Of a stretch of 64,000 nt of DNA, positions 36,158-43,999 are shown in pieces. Origin of the DNA: Pedobacter nutrimenti (GTDB taxonomy: Bacteria; Bacteroidota; Bacteroidia; Sphingobacteriales; Sphingobacteriaceae); assembly GCF_003208655.1 (NCBI RefSeq), contig NZ_QKLU01000004.1:310001-374000 (forward strand). Reading direction: 5' to 3'. Made by a program: the position numbers and the translations under genes. Positions within the stretch are counted from its first letter, which is position 1. Each line of letters starts with the position of its first letter. The notes below the pieces were generated by a model. The model was not told where the DNA came from. It saw nothing but the letters and a program-made list of their open reading frames with translations, and searched no databases.

Positions 36158-37531
36158 TTATTTGTTTCTGAAAACAAGGTCAAGTGCCTCAAAAATGGCC
36201 CTCTTTGCTTTTTCCAGCTCTATTTTTGTATGTGCAGCAGAAACAAAACCGACTTCGTAACCCGATGGGCCAAAATAAATGCCCCGGTTGAGCAATTCCC
36301 TGTGCAGCACTTTAAATTTCTCCATACTGGCCGGATCAATATCTGCGGCTGTTTGTATTTTATCCTTATCGGTAAAGGCCATCCAGAAAATGGAACCGAC
36401 ATGGAATACTTTCAGTTTGTAATTTCTGGCTGTGGCAAAACGCTGAATGCTTTCGGCAAATTCCGAAGCTTTATTGTTCAGGTCTTTATAAAAGCCCGAA
36501 CGCAGCAGTTCGCTCAGCTGGGCAATTCCAGCAGCCATGGCTACCGGGTTACCCGATAAGGTACCTGCCTGGTAAACCCCGCCGTCAGGAGAAATATGTG
36601 CCATAATTTCGGCAGAAGCGCCATACATTCCCACCGGTAAACCGCCACCTATAATTTTTCCATAGGTTACAATATCCGGTTTAATGCCGTAATGGGCAGC
36701 TGCTCCTTCAAATCCAAGTCTGAAACCGGTAATCACTTCGTCAAAAATCAGCAAGGACTGGTTGTCTTTACAGATTTGCTGCAAAAAGTTAACGTATTCC
36801 TGGTCCTGGATCAAAAGACCGTTGTTGGCAGGAATTCCTTCAATTATTACCGCTGCGATTTCGCCTTTAAACTGTTCAAAGGCTTCTGTAAGGGCCTTTT
36901 GATCATTTAAAGGAATCACAATCGTTTCCTGGGCAAAAGATTTAGGCACACCGGCCGAAGAAGTTTCACCAAAGGTGACCAGTCCTGATCCGGCTTTAAC
37001 CAGCAGTGAATCGGTATGCCCGTGGTAGCAGCCTTCAAATTTTAATATTTTATCGCGGCCGGTAAAACCCCTGGCCAGTCGGATTGCAGACATCACTGCT
37101 TCTGTTCCCGAACTGGTGAAACGGATTTTCTCAACATATTTGTTGTTTTTAATGATCAATTCGGCCAGTTCATTTTCCAGCGCGGTAGGCGCGCCGAAGC
37201 TCATGCCGTTTTGCATCACCTCTGTTACTTTTTCTCTTACTTTAGGGTGGTTGTGGCCAAGGATCAATGGCCCCCAGCTGCCGCAAAAATCAATAAACTG
37301 ATTTCCATCTGCATCCCATACAAAACAACCGTCTCCTTTTTGGATAAACAGCGGGGTTCCGTATACGGACTTAAACGCCCTAACCGGTGAGTTTACCCCA
37401 CCCGGAAAAAAAGATTTGGCCTTTTCATAAAGTTCTGCCGATTTTTCCCTGGAGATATCTGCTTTACTACCCGTATTTACAGGCATATCACCTTCATTTC
37501 CCGAAAACATTTTTTTTAAAGACTCTAACAT
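36158..37531 (-). CDS. hemL: Glutamate-1-semialdehyde 2,1-aminomutase
   Basis: A 457-residue PLP enzyme that converts glutamate-1-semialdehyde to 5-aminolevulinate. Typical parts are FPGGVNSPVRAFKSV, GSWGPLILGHNHPKV, TSSGTEAVMSAIRLARGFTGRDKILKFEGCYHGHTDSLLV, LIFDEVITGFRLG and the PLP lysine in DIVTYGKIIGGGLPVG. A ~30-residue N-terminal extension (MLESLKKMFSGNEGDMPV...) is unusual; an internal Met at 16 might be the true start. It follows hemB by 1 nt. Confidence 0.96.
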   Translation of the reverse strand: MLESLKKMFSGNEGDMPVNTGSKADISREKSAELYEKAKSFFPGGVNSPVRAFKSVYGTPLFIQKGDGCFVWDADGNQFIDFCGSWGPLILGHNHPKVREKVTEVMQNGMSFGAPTALENELAELIIKNNKYVEKIRFTSSGTEAVMSAIRLARGFTGRDKILKFEGCYHGHTDSLLVKAGSGLVTFGETSSAGVPKSFAQETIVIPLNDQKALTEAFEQFKGEIAAVIIEGIPANNGLLIQDQEYVNFLQQICKDNQSLLIFDEVITGFRLGFEGAAAHYGIKPDIVTYGKIIGGGLPVGMYGASAEIMAHISPDGGVYQAGTLSGNPVAMAAGIAQLSELLRSGFYKDLNNKASEFAESIQRFATARNYKLKVFHVGSIFWMAFTDKDKIQTAADIDPASMEKFKVLHRELLNRGIYFGPSGYEVGFVSAAHTKIELEKAKRAIFEALDLVFRNK

Positions 37532-37532
37532 A

Positions 37533-38501
37533 TTACAACCAATTCTTTTCTACAATATCTCTGATGTGGTAGGTGGTAATTATGCTCGCTCCTGCCCTTG
37601 CAAAAGCATGCATGGTTTCCATCACCACTTTTTGTTCATCTATCCAGCCCTTTTCAGCAGCTGCTTTAATCATGGAGTACTCTCCGGATACATTATAACA
37701 GGCAATAGGCAAATCGCTGTGCTGTTTCAGCTTATGGATTACATCCATATAAGCCAAAGCCGGTTTAACCATCAGCACATCTGCCCCTTCACTTTCATCC
37801 AGCAAAGCTTCCCTTATGGCCTCATTTCCATTTCTGAAATCCATCTGGTAGGCTTTACGGTCTCCCTTGCTTGGCGCACAATCTGCTGCCTCACGGAAAG
37901 GTCCGTAATAAGCAGAAGCAAATTTAGTAGCATGGGACATAATTGCGGTATTGACAAAACCTGCTCCATCCAGCACACTTCTCATAGCCCCAATGCGCCC
38001 ATCCATCATATCTGAAGGGGCCAGCATATCGGCACCTGCTTCAGCGTGGGTCAGGCCCATTTTCGCGATGACCTCTACAGTTGCATCGTTCTGTACATAA
38101 TCATTTTTCAGGATCCCGCAATGTCCGTGACTGGTATAGGAACAAACGCATACATCGGTCACTACGTACAGGTCCTCTCCAAAATTCTTTTTCAGTTCCC
38201 TTACCGCAACCGGTACCAGGGAATGGTCATGATAGGCAGAACGCGCATCTTCACTTTTTTCGTCACCAACCCCGAAAAGCATAATTTTATTCACGCCAAG
38301 TTTTAATCCTTTTTCTACATCTTTCAGCAGCATATCTGTGGAAAACTGGCTTACGCCTGGCATGGCATCTAAAGGACGGACCACTTGTGTACCCGGTACA
38401 ATAAAATACGGGTAAATGAACATATCTTTAGACAACCTTGTTTCGGCAACCATTTCCCTGACAACGGGATTTTTTCTCAACCTTCTTGGACGGTGTAACA
38501 T
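37533..38501 (-). CDS. hemB: Delta-aminolevulinic acid dehydratase (porphobilinogen synthase)
   Basis: A 322-residue enzyme that condenses two 5-aminolevulinates to porphobilinogen. The zinc-type metal site is seen in DVCVCSYTSHGHCGI (three Cys), and the Schiff-base lysines are in ATKFASAYYGPFREA and DVLMVKPALAYMD. It is therefore the zinc-dependent form. The N-terminus MLHRPRRLRKNPVVREMV is standard. Confidence 0.97.
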   Translation of the reverse strand: MLHRPRRLRKNPVVREMVAETRLSKDMFIYPYFIVPGTQVVRPLDAMPGVSQFSTDMLLKDVEKGLKLGVNKIMLFGVGDEKSEDARSAYHDHSLVPVAVRELKKNFGEDLYVVTDVCVCSYTSHGHCGILKNDYVQNDATVEVIAKMGLTHAEAGADMLAPSDMMDGRIGAMRSVLDGAGFVNTAIMSHATKFASAYYGPFREAADCAPSKGDRKAYQMDFRNGNEAIREALLDESEGADVLMVKPALAYMDVIHKLKQHSDLPIACYNVSGEYSMIKAAAEKGWIDEQKVVMETMHAFARAGASIITTYHIRDIVEKNWL

Positions 38502-38520
38502 ATCAACCTCTCTTTTCTGT

Positions 38521-40101
38521 TTATTTTATTTCTATACCGAAAACGGCTTCGGCCAGACCTATTTCATCCGGAGAATAAGGAAGTATGTATTTTACCCCCA
38601 TTTCATCGAATTTTTTTCCTGTGGAATTGCCAATGGCGATCACCTGTTGTCCCGGATCTAAAAGGTTATCCGCAAAATAGGCATCAACATTGGATGGACT
38701 GGTAAAGATCAGCACATCGGCATTGCTTGGATCTATTTCATCGACCAGAGTCGTTTCATAAATGGGCAGGTCAACGACTTTGGTGCTTTCTTTCAGTGCT
38801 TTTTGTATGGTCAGCAGGGAATCCTGAGCCCTTGGGAACATCACCGTTTCGCCTTCTGCCAGTTCGGCAAAAGCTTCGGCCACTTCTTCAATGTCCCCAC
38901 CCTCTCCAACGTAGTCGGCCAGGTGCCCGGCCCTTCTCAATGCATCTTCCGACCCCCTTCCGGCAACACCAAACTTTATCTTTTTGGACATAACCGGTTT
39001 CAGGTTAAAAAAGTATTCCACACTGTTTCTGCTGCTGAAAAAGATCCAGTCTAAATTTTTCAAGTAAAAAGGGTCCAGCACATGTACAATCGGAAAAGTA
39101 CGGATCAGTGAACGGGCCTCTATTTCTATTCTATGTTTTTCCAGTGCCCTTCTGAAATAGCTGTGTTCGCCAATTTCCCGTGTAATAAATACCCTTGCCG
39201 GAAGTTTTCTTTCTGCACTGTACTGGGCAACAATTTTCTCGGCCAGGCCGTCCAGGCTTTCTACCCTGTGGAACAAACGGTCCGGAAAATCTTCATCTGT
39301 TTCGGCTTTGGAAGTCCAGACTTCAAACATGCCGTTGTCTTTTTTACAATAACAACCCAATGGCATGTGACAACCGCCTTCAAACAGGTTCAATACTTTG
39401 CGTTCTACGGCAATTTCCTCGGCAGTCGCAGGATCATTGATTTGCTGCAGCAACTGGAAAAGTTCGGTATCGCTTTCCCTAATCTGGATACCTAAAGCAC
39501 CCTGGGCCGGGGAAGGGACCAGTTCTGTTGTGTCGATCACCTCGACATGAAATTCAGACAGGTCAATATTTAAACGGTTCACACCAGCTTTGGCCAGTAA
39601 AATCGCATCGTAATCCTCGTCTCTTAATTTACCGATCCGGGTTGGTACGTTTCCACGCAGGTCTTCTACGTTCAGGTCCGGGCGCAGGGCCAGTAACTGG
39701 GCTTTACGCCTGTTGGAAGAAGTTCCCACCATGGCACCGGTTTTTAATGATAGCTTGTGGCCAATGTCTACGCAGTCTTTCAGAATGAGCAACAGTTCCG
39801 AAGGGTCTTCCCTTTGTGGAACAGCTGCAATGATCAATCCTTCGGGATGGTTGGTTGGAAGATCTTTATGAGAGTGTACAGCAAGGTCTATAGTACCACC
39901 CAGCAATTCCTCTTCAAGCTCTTTAGTAAAAAAGCCTTTACCCTCCAGCTTATCCAGCCTGAGGTTCAGAATTTTATCGCCCTGGGTTTTAATGATTTTC
40001 AATTCGGCTTCCACGCCGATTTCTGCAAGTCTGTCCTTAATATAATTCGCTTGCCATAAAGCCAGGTCGCTGCCCCTTGTGCCTATAATGAGTTTTTTCA
40101 C
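38521..40101 (-). CDS. hemCD: Fused porphobilinogen deaminase / uroporphyrinogen-III synthase
   Basis: A 526-residue bifunctional protein. HemC part, about 1-300: IIGTRGSDLALWQANYI, KGFFTKELEEELL, DLAVHSHKDLPT, VGTSSNRRKAQLL and the dipyrromethane-cofactor cysteine C244 in EGGCHMPLG. HemD part, about 302-526: ARVFITREIGEHSYFRRALEK, WIFFSSRNSVEYFF, GVAGRGSEDALRRAG and VLIFTSPSNVDAYF, typical of U3S two-lobed folds. Together they would make uroporphyrinogen III from four porphobilinogens without releasing hydroxymethylbilane. The frame is unbroken. The start is GTG at 40101. Confidence 0.95.
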   Translation of the reverse strand: MKKLIIGTRGSDLALWQANYIKDRLAEIGVEAELKIIKTQGDKILNLRLDKLEGKGFFTKELEEELLGGTIDLAVHSHKDLPTNHPEGLIIAAVPQREDPSELLLILKDCVDIGHKLSLKTGAMVGTSSNRRKAQLLALRPDLNVEDLRGNVPTRIGKLRDEDYDAILLAKAGVNRLNIDLSEFHVEVIDTTELVPSPAQGALGIQIRESDTELFQLLQQINDPATAEEIAVERKVLNLFEGGCHMPLGCYCKKDNGMFEVWTSKAETDEDFPDRLFHRVESLDGLAEKIVAQYSAERKLPARVFITREIGEHSYFRRALEKHRIEIEARSLIRTFPIVHVLDPFYLKNLDWIFFSSRNSVEYFFNLKPVMSKKIKFGVAGRGSEDALRRAGHLADYVGEGGDIEEVAEAFAELAEGETVMFPRAQDSLLTIQKALKESTKVVDLPIYETTLVDEIDPSNADVLIFTSPSNVDAYFADNLLDPGQQVIAIGNSTGKKFDEMGVKYILPYSPDEIGLAEAVFGIEIK

Positions 40102-40139
40102 TTAAACTATAAATTTTTTGCTGACTAATATAGCTAGAA

Positions 40140-41429
40140 TTAGCTGTTATTCACCAATATTTCTTTTGCCATCACCATCGGAACACTGATGCACTTTTTC
40201 TCCATATAATTCATTACCCGCTCCAGTACCAGTCTTGAGTTTTCATCCAGCCCACTGATTTCATCTGCAAAAACAGCGTTCAGTGCGGTGTGTTTAATCT
40301 CTTTGATTTTCTGGGGAACCCCGCTCATTGCAATTTCTATTTTGCGCTGGCGAAGGACGAGTTCAAATTCTTTAATGTTTTGTTCTATAATGTGTTCTGC
40401 GCTGATGAGTTCTTTGTAGCGCTCCTGAATATTTTTACGGGCGGTTTCTTTTAAAGATTCGACCTCTATATAGTGGACCGGGAAATTTTGAAGGATCTCC
40501 GGTGCGGTATCGTTGGGAATGGCCAGATCGACAATAACTTTTTTTGCAGTGTCGCCGCCCAGCAGCGTTTTATAGATTTCTTCGGTGATGACCGGTTCTG
40601 TAGATCCGGTGCAGGTAATGATGACATCAAAACCTTCTGTATAATTTTTTAGCTCGGATAAGGGATAAGCCTTGCCGTTCAAGCCCCGGGCCAATTGCGC
40701 TGCATTTTCCAGGGTCCGGTTGAATACCGAAAAATTAGAGTATTTATGTTTTTTAAGGTATTGTGCAATATTCCGATTGGTTTCTCCGGCGCCAATGATC
40801 AGCAACCTGGAGTTTCCGCACATTTTAAGGTCACGAAGCTTACGGTAAGCCAGTGAAACCACCGATACGGGGTTTTTGGAAATATTAGTATGGGTATATA
40901 CTTCTTTGGCTGTTTTAACCACACGGTCCATTACTGTACGCATGTAATCTCCGGTAAAACCGGCAATACGGGCAGCCTCATAAGCCTTACGGACCTGCGC
41001 CAGGATTTCCTTTTCTCCAACCACCAGGCTTTCCAGTGAACAGGAAGTCCGCAGTAAATGATTAAAAGCTTCTACCTGTTCGTACACCGAAACGTTTTCA
41101 ATAAAACGTTCCATGTATTGTTCGGGCAGCCCCATGTCCAGCACGGTCAGAAAGCGAAGGATAAATGCTCTGTCTACTTTGCTTTTTGCAGTGAAGACAA
41201 ACTCAACACGGTTACATGTACCTATATAGAATATCTCCTTGATACTCAGCTGTTCCTGAATGTTCTTTAGCCTGTCGTCGAGCGTTTGCTCACAAATCAC
41301 TAATTTCCCTAAAGATTTCAGGTCAATCTGTTTATGTGTAAAAGCAATGATCTTTAAATATTCCAATGTAAGGTTGAGTATTTTTTTTCGCAGAACAAAA
41401 GTAACAACACTATCCTCAGTGTCTGTCAT
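40140..41429 (-). CDS. hemA: Glutamyl-tRNA reductase
   Basis: A 429-residue NADPH enzyme that reduces Glu-tRNA to glutamate-1-semialdehyde, the first committed step of heme synthesis. The catalytic Cys is in YIGTCNRVEF, then SLESLVVGEKEILAQVRKAYEAAR, the Rossmann motif LLIIGAGETNRNIAQYL and NRTLENAAQLA. A 24-residue N-terminal extension (MTDTEDSVVTFVLRKKILNLTL) before the usual start at LEYLKIIAFTHK is odd; a downstream non-ATG start is possible. First gene of the heme operon, with a -7 box upstream. N-terminal extensions in HemA affect stability in some bacteria. Confidence 0.95.
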   Translation of the reverse strand: MTDTEDSVVTFVLRKKILNLTLEYLKIIAFTHKQIDLKSLGKLVICEQTLDDRLKNIQEQLSIKEIFYIGTCNRVEFVFTAKSKVDRAFILRFLTVLDMGLPEQYMERFIENVSVYEQVEAFNHLLRTSCSLESLVVGEKEILAQVRKAYEAARIAGFTGDYMRTVMDRVVKTAKEVYTHTNISKNPVSVVSLAYRKLRDLKMCGNSRLLIIGAGETNRNIAQYLKKHKYSNFSVFNRTLENAAQLARGLNGKAYPLSELKNYTEGFDVIITCTGSTEPVITEEIYKTLLGGDTAKKVIVDLAIPNDTAPEILQNFPVHYIEVESLKETARKNIQERYKELISAEHIIEQNIKEFELVLRQRKIEIAMSGVPQKIKEIKHTALNAVFADEISGLDENSRLVLERVMNYMEKKCISVPMVMAKEILVNNS

Positions 41430-41489
41430 TATGCTGTAATTAAGGCTAATTTAGAAAGGTTTTAAATAAATAAAAGATACGAAACATTC

Positions 41490-41497
41490 CAAACTTA
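41490..41497 (-). promoter_or_regulatory. -7 promoter box (TAAGTTTG) of the heme operon
   Basis: The minus strand reads TAAGTTTG, an exact TAnnTTTG match, 61 bp before the hemA ATG. A degenerate TTTA lies near the -33 position. Confidence 0.5.
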
Positions 41498-41538
41498 AGT
41501 TATGTTATATACTGTAAACACGCAATAAACAGCCTTTT

Positions 41539-42360
41539 ATGTTACATAAATCACAATTTATATTAAGCGGCTCACATGATAAAGCCATCCTTGGGGACAG
41601 CACTTATGACGATAAATATACAAACCAGGAAATGGTTTTATTTATCCACGGCTTTAAAGGTTTTAAAGACTGGGGAGCACACCAGCTGGTGGCCGATTTT
41701 TTTGCAAAAAAAGGCTATTATTATTTAAAATTTAACTTTTCCCATGGAGGTACAACGCCGCAGCAGCCTGATGAGGTAACCGATATGGATGCCTTTGCCT
41801 CCAATACCATTGCCAAGGAAATTGCCGACCTGAATATTGTGATCAACCACATTTCGCATACCCAGGCTTTTTCCAGGATCAACCTGATCGGCCATAGCCG
41901 GGGTGCTGCGCTGGCCATTTTAAAGGCCGCCGATGATCCGCGGATCCAGAAAGTGGTGACCTGGAGTGCTATAAATGATTTTAGCAGTCTGTGGAAAAAG
42001 GAGCAGGAAGAAAGCTGGAAAAAAGAAGGGCAGATTTTTGTAGAAAACGCAAGGACCAAGGAGAAAATGCCTTTAAATGTAAGTTTACTGGAAGATTTTA
42101 AAGCGCACAAAGCGGCCTATAACCTCATTGATGCCGCCAAAAGGATCACCATTCCCTGGCTCATTCTGCATGGGGATCAGGATGTAAATGTACCCTTTAG
42201 TGTGGCCCAGCAACTGGCACAGGCGCAGCCCGCTGCAAAACTCCAAAAAATAGAGGGTGCCAGTCATGTATACGGGGCTTCACATCCTTATAAAAACAAA
42301 GAACTTCCGGACCATTTACAGGAAGTCTGTGATAAAACACTGGCATTTTTAAAAGCTTAG
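41539..42360 (+). CDS. Alpha/beta-fold hydrolase (cytoplasmic)
   Basis: A 273-residue serine hydrolase without a signal peptide. The oxyanion strand VLFIHGFKGFKDWGAHQLVADFFAKKG, nucleophile elbow IGHSRGAA (Ser about 119), acid in ILHGDQDVNVPF (Asp) and a late His in IEGASHVYGASHP complete the triad. It resembles dienelactone-hydrolase/peptidase-like 'alpha/beta hydrolase' proteins; the substrate is unknown. It is divergent from hemA and convergent with susD. Confidence 0.88.
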   Translation: MLHKSQFILSGSHDKAILGDSTYDDKYTNQEMVLFIHGFKGFKDWGAHQLVADFFAKKGYYYLKFNFSHGGTTPQQPDEVTDMDAFASNTIAKEIADLNIVINHISHTQAFSRINLIGHSRGAALAILKAADDPRIQKVVTWSAINDFSSLWKKEQEESWKKEGQIFVENARTKEKMPLNVSLLEDFKAHKAAYNLIDAAKRITIPWLILHGDQDVNVPFSVAQQLAQAQPAAKLQKIEGASHVYGASHPYKNKELPDHLQEVCDKTLAFLKA

Positions 42361-42400
42361 AAAATTAATCCGCTTACAAAAAACAGATTTGTATGAAAAA

Positions 42401-42452
42401 AGCCGTCATCTCGACGAGAGGAGAGATCTCTCCTCTCGTCGAGATGACGGCT
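42401..42452. repeat. 52-bp perfect palindrome between convergent genes
   Basis: The 26-bp half starting AGCCGTCATCTCGACGAG is exactly inverted at 42427-42452, with no spacer. The GTCATCTCGACGAGAGGAG arm resembles dispersed intergenic palindromes (REP-like) of Bacteroidota genomes. It probably acts as a bidirectional terminator between the hydrolase and susD genes. Confidence 0.9.
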
Positions 42453-42462
42453 ATATAATGAG

Positions 42463-42480
42463 CCCCCCTTTAGAGGGGGG
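42463..42480. terminator. Second hairpin (C6/G6) next to the 52-bp palindrome
   Basis: CCCCCC-TTTAGA-GGGGGG, flanked by AG and AT-rich DNA. Together with the palindrome it forms the 3' boundary of the susD gene. Confidence 0.65.
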
Positions 42481-42494
42481 ATTCAAATGCTCCT

Positions 42495-43988
42495 TTATGG
42501 ATTTTGTCCACCCTGACCAATGGCCGGATTGGAATTGATTTCATCCAGTGGGATCATCCACTGCCATTCCGGACCACCGGCCGGAACAGTCAATACACCC
42601 GCAAGGGCTACTGTAGCATTTCCGCCGGTACGATCTACCGGTGCATTTAAACGTTTCAGGTCAAGGAAACCAAAACCTTCGCCCCAAAGTTCGATCCTTC
42701 TCTGGATCAGGATTTCATTGAGTAAAGCTGCACCAGTATTGGCCGATAAAGTATAGGAAGGGTTTCTTTTATTGACCAGTGTAAATAGTGCTGCAGCCGC
42801 TTTTGCGTTTTCAGCAGCATTCCCTTCTACAGCCAGGTGCGCACGGGCCTCTGCTTCGATCAGGTACATTTCCGCTACACGCATGTGCACCACATCCCCA
42901 ATACTGGTTGTACCGGCATTGGTAAATTTAGCCTGCATAAAAGTCGATCTGATTCCACCTGGTGTAAGTGGAAAATCAGGGTTTTTACCGGTTGGGTCCC
43001 ATAGTTTAACACGCACATCTGTCGCAGGAATCCTGTTATACAATGTAGAAAGGATCCGTTTAGGGTTGGTACGGTTTGCTGTAGAGTTATAAGTTCCCAT
43101 ATAGGCAAAGAAAGAATAGAAATAGGTCGTTTGGTCTTCTACCTGTTTGCTGCCCCACATCCATTCCACATTGTCTACACTGTTAAAGCCTTTCACATAA
43201 TCTTCCGGGGTCATCAATGCCTGTGCCCCACGCGCCTCTATAGCCAGTTGCGCCGCATCGGCCCATTTGCCCTGGGTTAAAGCGACCCTGGCTTTGATTC
43301 CTTTGGCCACATTCAGGTTCAGGTGAGACTTGTTCGGCCTTACTTTGGCCGTGGCAAAAAGAACAAAAGCAGCATCCAGGTCTTTGTTGACCTGCGCGTA
43401 TACCGCTTCAACTGCTGCCCTTGGCTGACCGCCTTCCTGTACGGAAGTGATTTTAATAGGCACCCCTGCCTGGGTATTGTTCCCGGCCTGATCGTAACGC
43501 TTGGCAAAAACCTGTACCAGGTTAAAATGTGCCCAGGCACGGTAAGTAAATGCCTCTGCCTTGATCAGTTTCTTTTCATTGTCTGGTCCTTCAGCGCCAT
43601 CAATATTGTCAATAATTTTATTGGCATTCTGAATGATTTTGTAAAAATAACTATAAATATAGGCGTTGTTTAAGGTGGTTGCATTGCGGTGGGTTACCCA
43701 TTTATGTACCCCAAAAGTGGTGGTACTTACCGCATTGACGATGTCATTCCCCATATAGTCCATATTTAAATTCACAGAACCCTGCCCGCCTTCTTCCTGT
43801 CTGGAGTACTGCATGTACAGGGACCGGTGTATACCATTTAATGCCGCCATGGCATTGGTGGTATTTTTAAACACCTCTGAACCATCCACCTGGTCAGTTG
43901 GAGCAGTGTCCAGATAACTTTTTTTACAAGATCCCATCAGCAAGGCAACAGCTGCCAGGGGTAAAAATATCTTATGTAGATTTCTCAT
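42495..43988 (-). CDS. SusD/RagB-family nutrient-binding outer-membrane lipoprotein
   Basis: A 497-residue lipoprotein with signal MRNLHKIFLPLAAVALLMGSC and lipidation Cys21. Typical SusD elements are YLDTAPTDQVDGSEVF, an all-helical TPR-like core (AEAFTYRAWAHFNLVQVFAKRYD, VPIKITSVQEGG) and the late RNPSYTL...EILIQRRIELWGEGFGFLDLKRLNAP. It binds the substrate on the cell surface and lids the SusC channel encoded 11 nt upstream. No glycosidase or protease follows, so the substrate cannot be inferred. Confidence 0.95.
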   Translation of the reverse strand: MRNLHKIFLPLAAVALLMGSCKKSYLDTAPTDQVDGSEVFKNTTNAMAALNGIHRSLYMQYSRQEEGGQGSVNLNMDYMGNDIVNAVSTTTFGVHKWVTHRNATTLNNAYIYSYFYKIIQNANKIIDNIDGAEGPDNEKKLIKAEAFTYRAWAHFNLVQVFAKRYDQAGNNTQAGVPIKITSVQEGGQPRAAVEAVYAQVNKDLDAAFVLFATAKVRPNKSHLNLNVAKGIKARVALTQGKWADAAQLAIEARGAQALMTPEDYVKGFNSVDNVEWMWGSKQVEDQTTYFYSFFAYMGTYNSTANRTNPKRILSTLYNRIPATDVRVKLWDPTGKNPDFPLTPGGIRSTFMQAKFTNAGTTSIGDVVHMRVAEMYLIEAEARAHLAVEGNAAENAKAAAALFTLVNKRNPSYTLSANTGAALLNEILIQRRIELWGEGFGFLDLKRLNAPVDRTGGNATVALAGVLTVPAGGPEWQWMIPLDEINSNPAIGQGGQNP

Positions 43989-43999
43989 AATCGTTCTAA

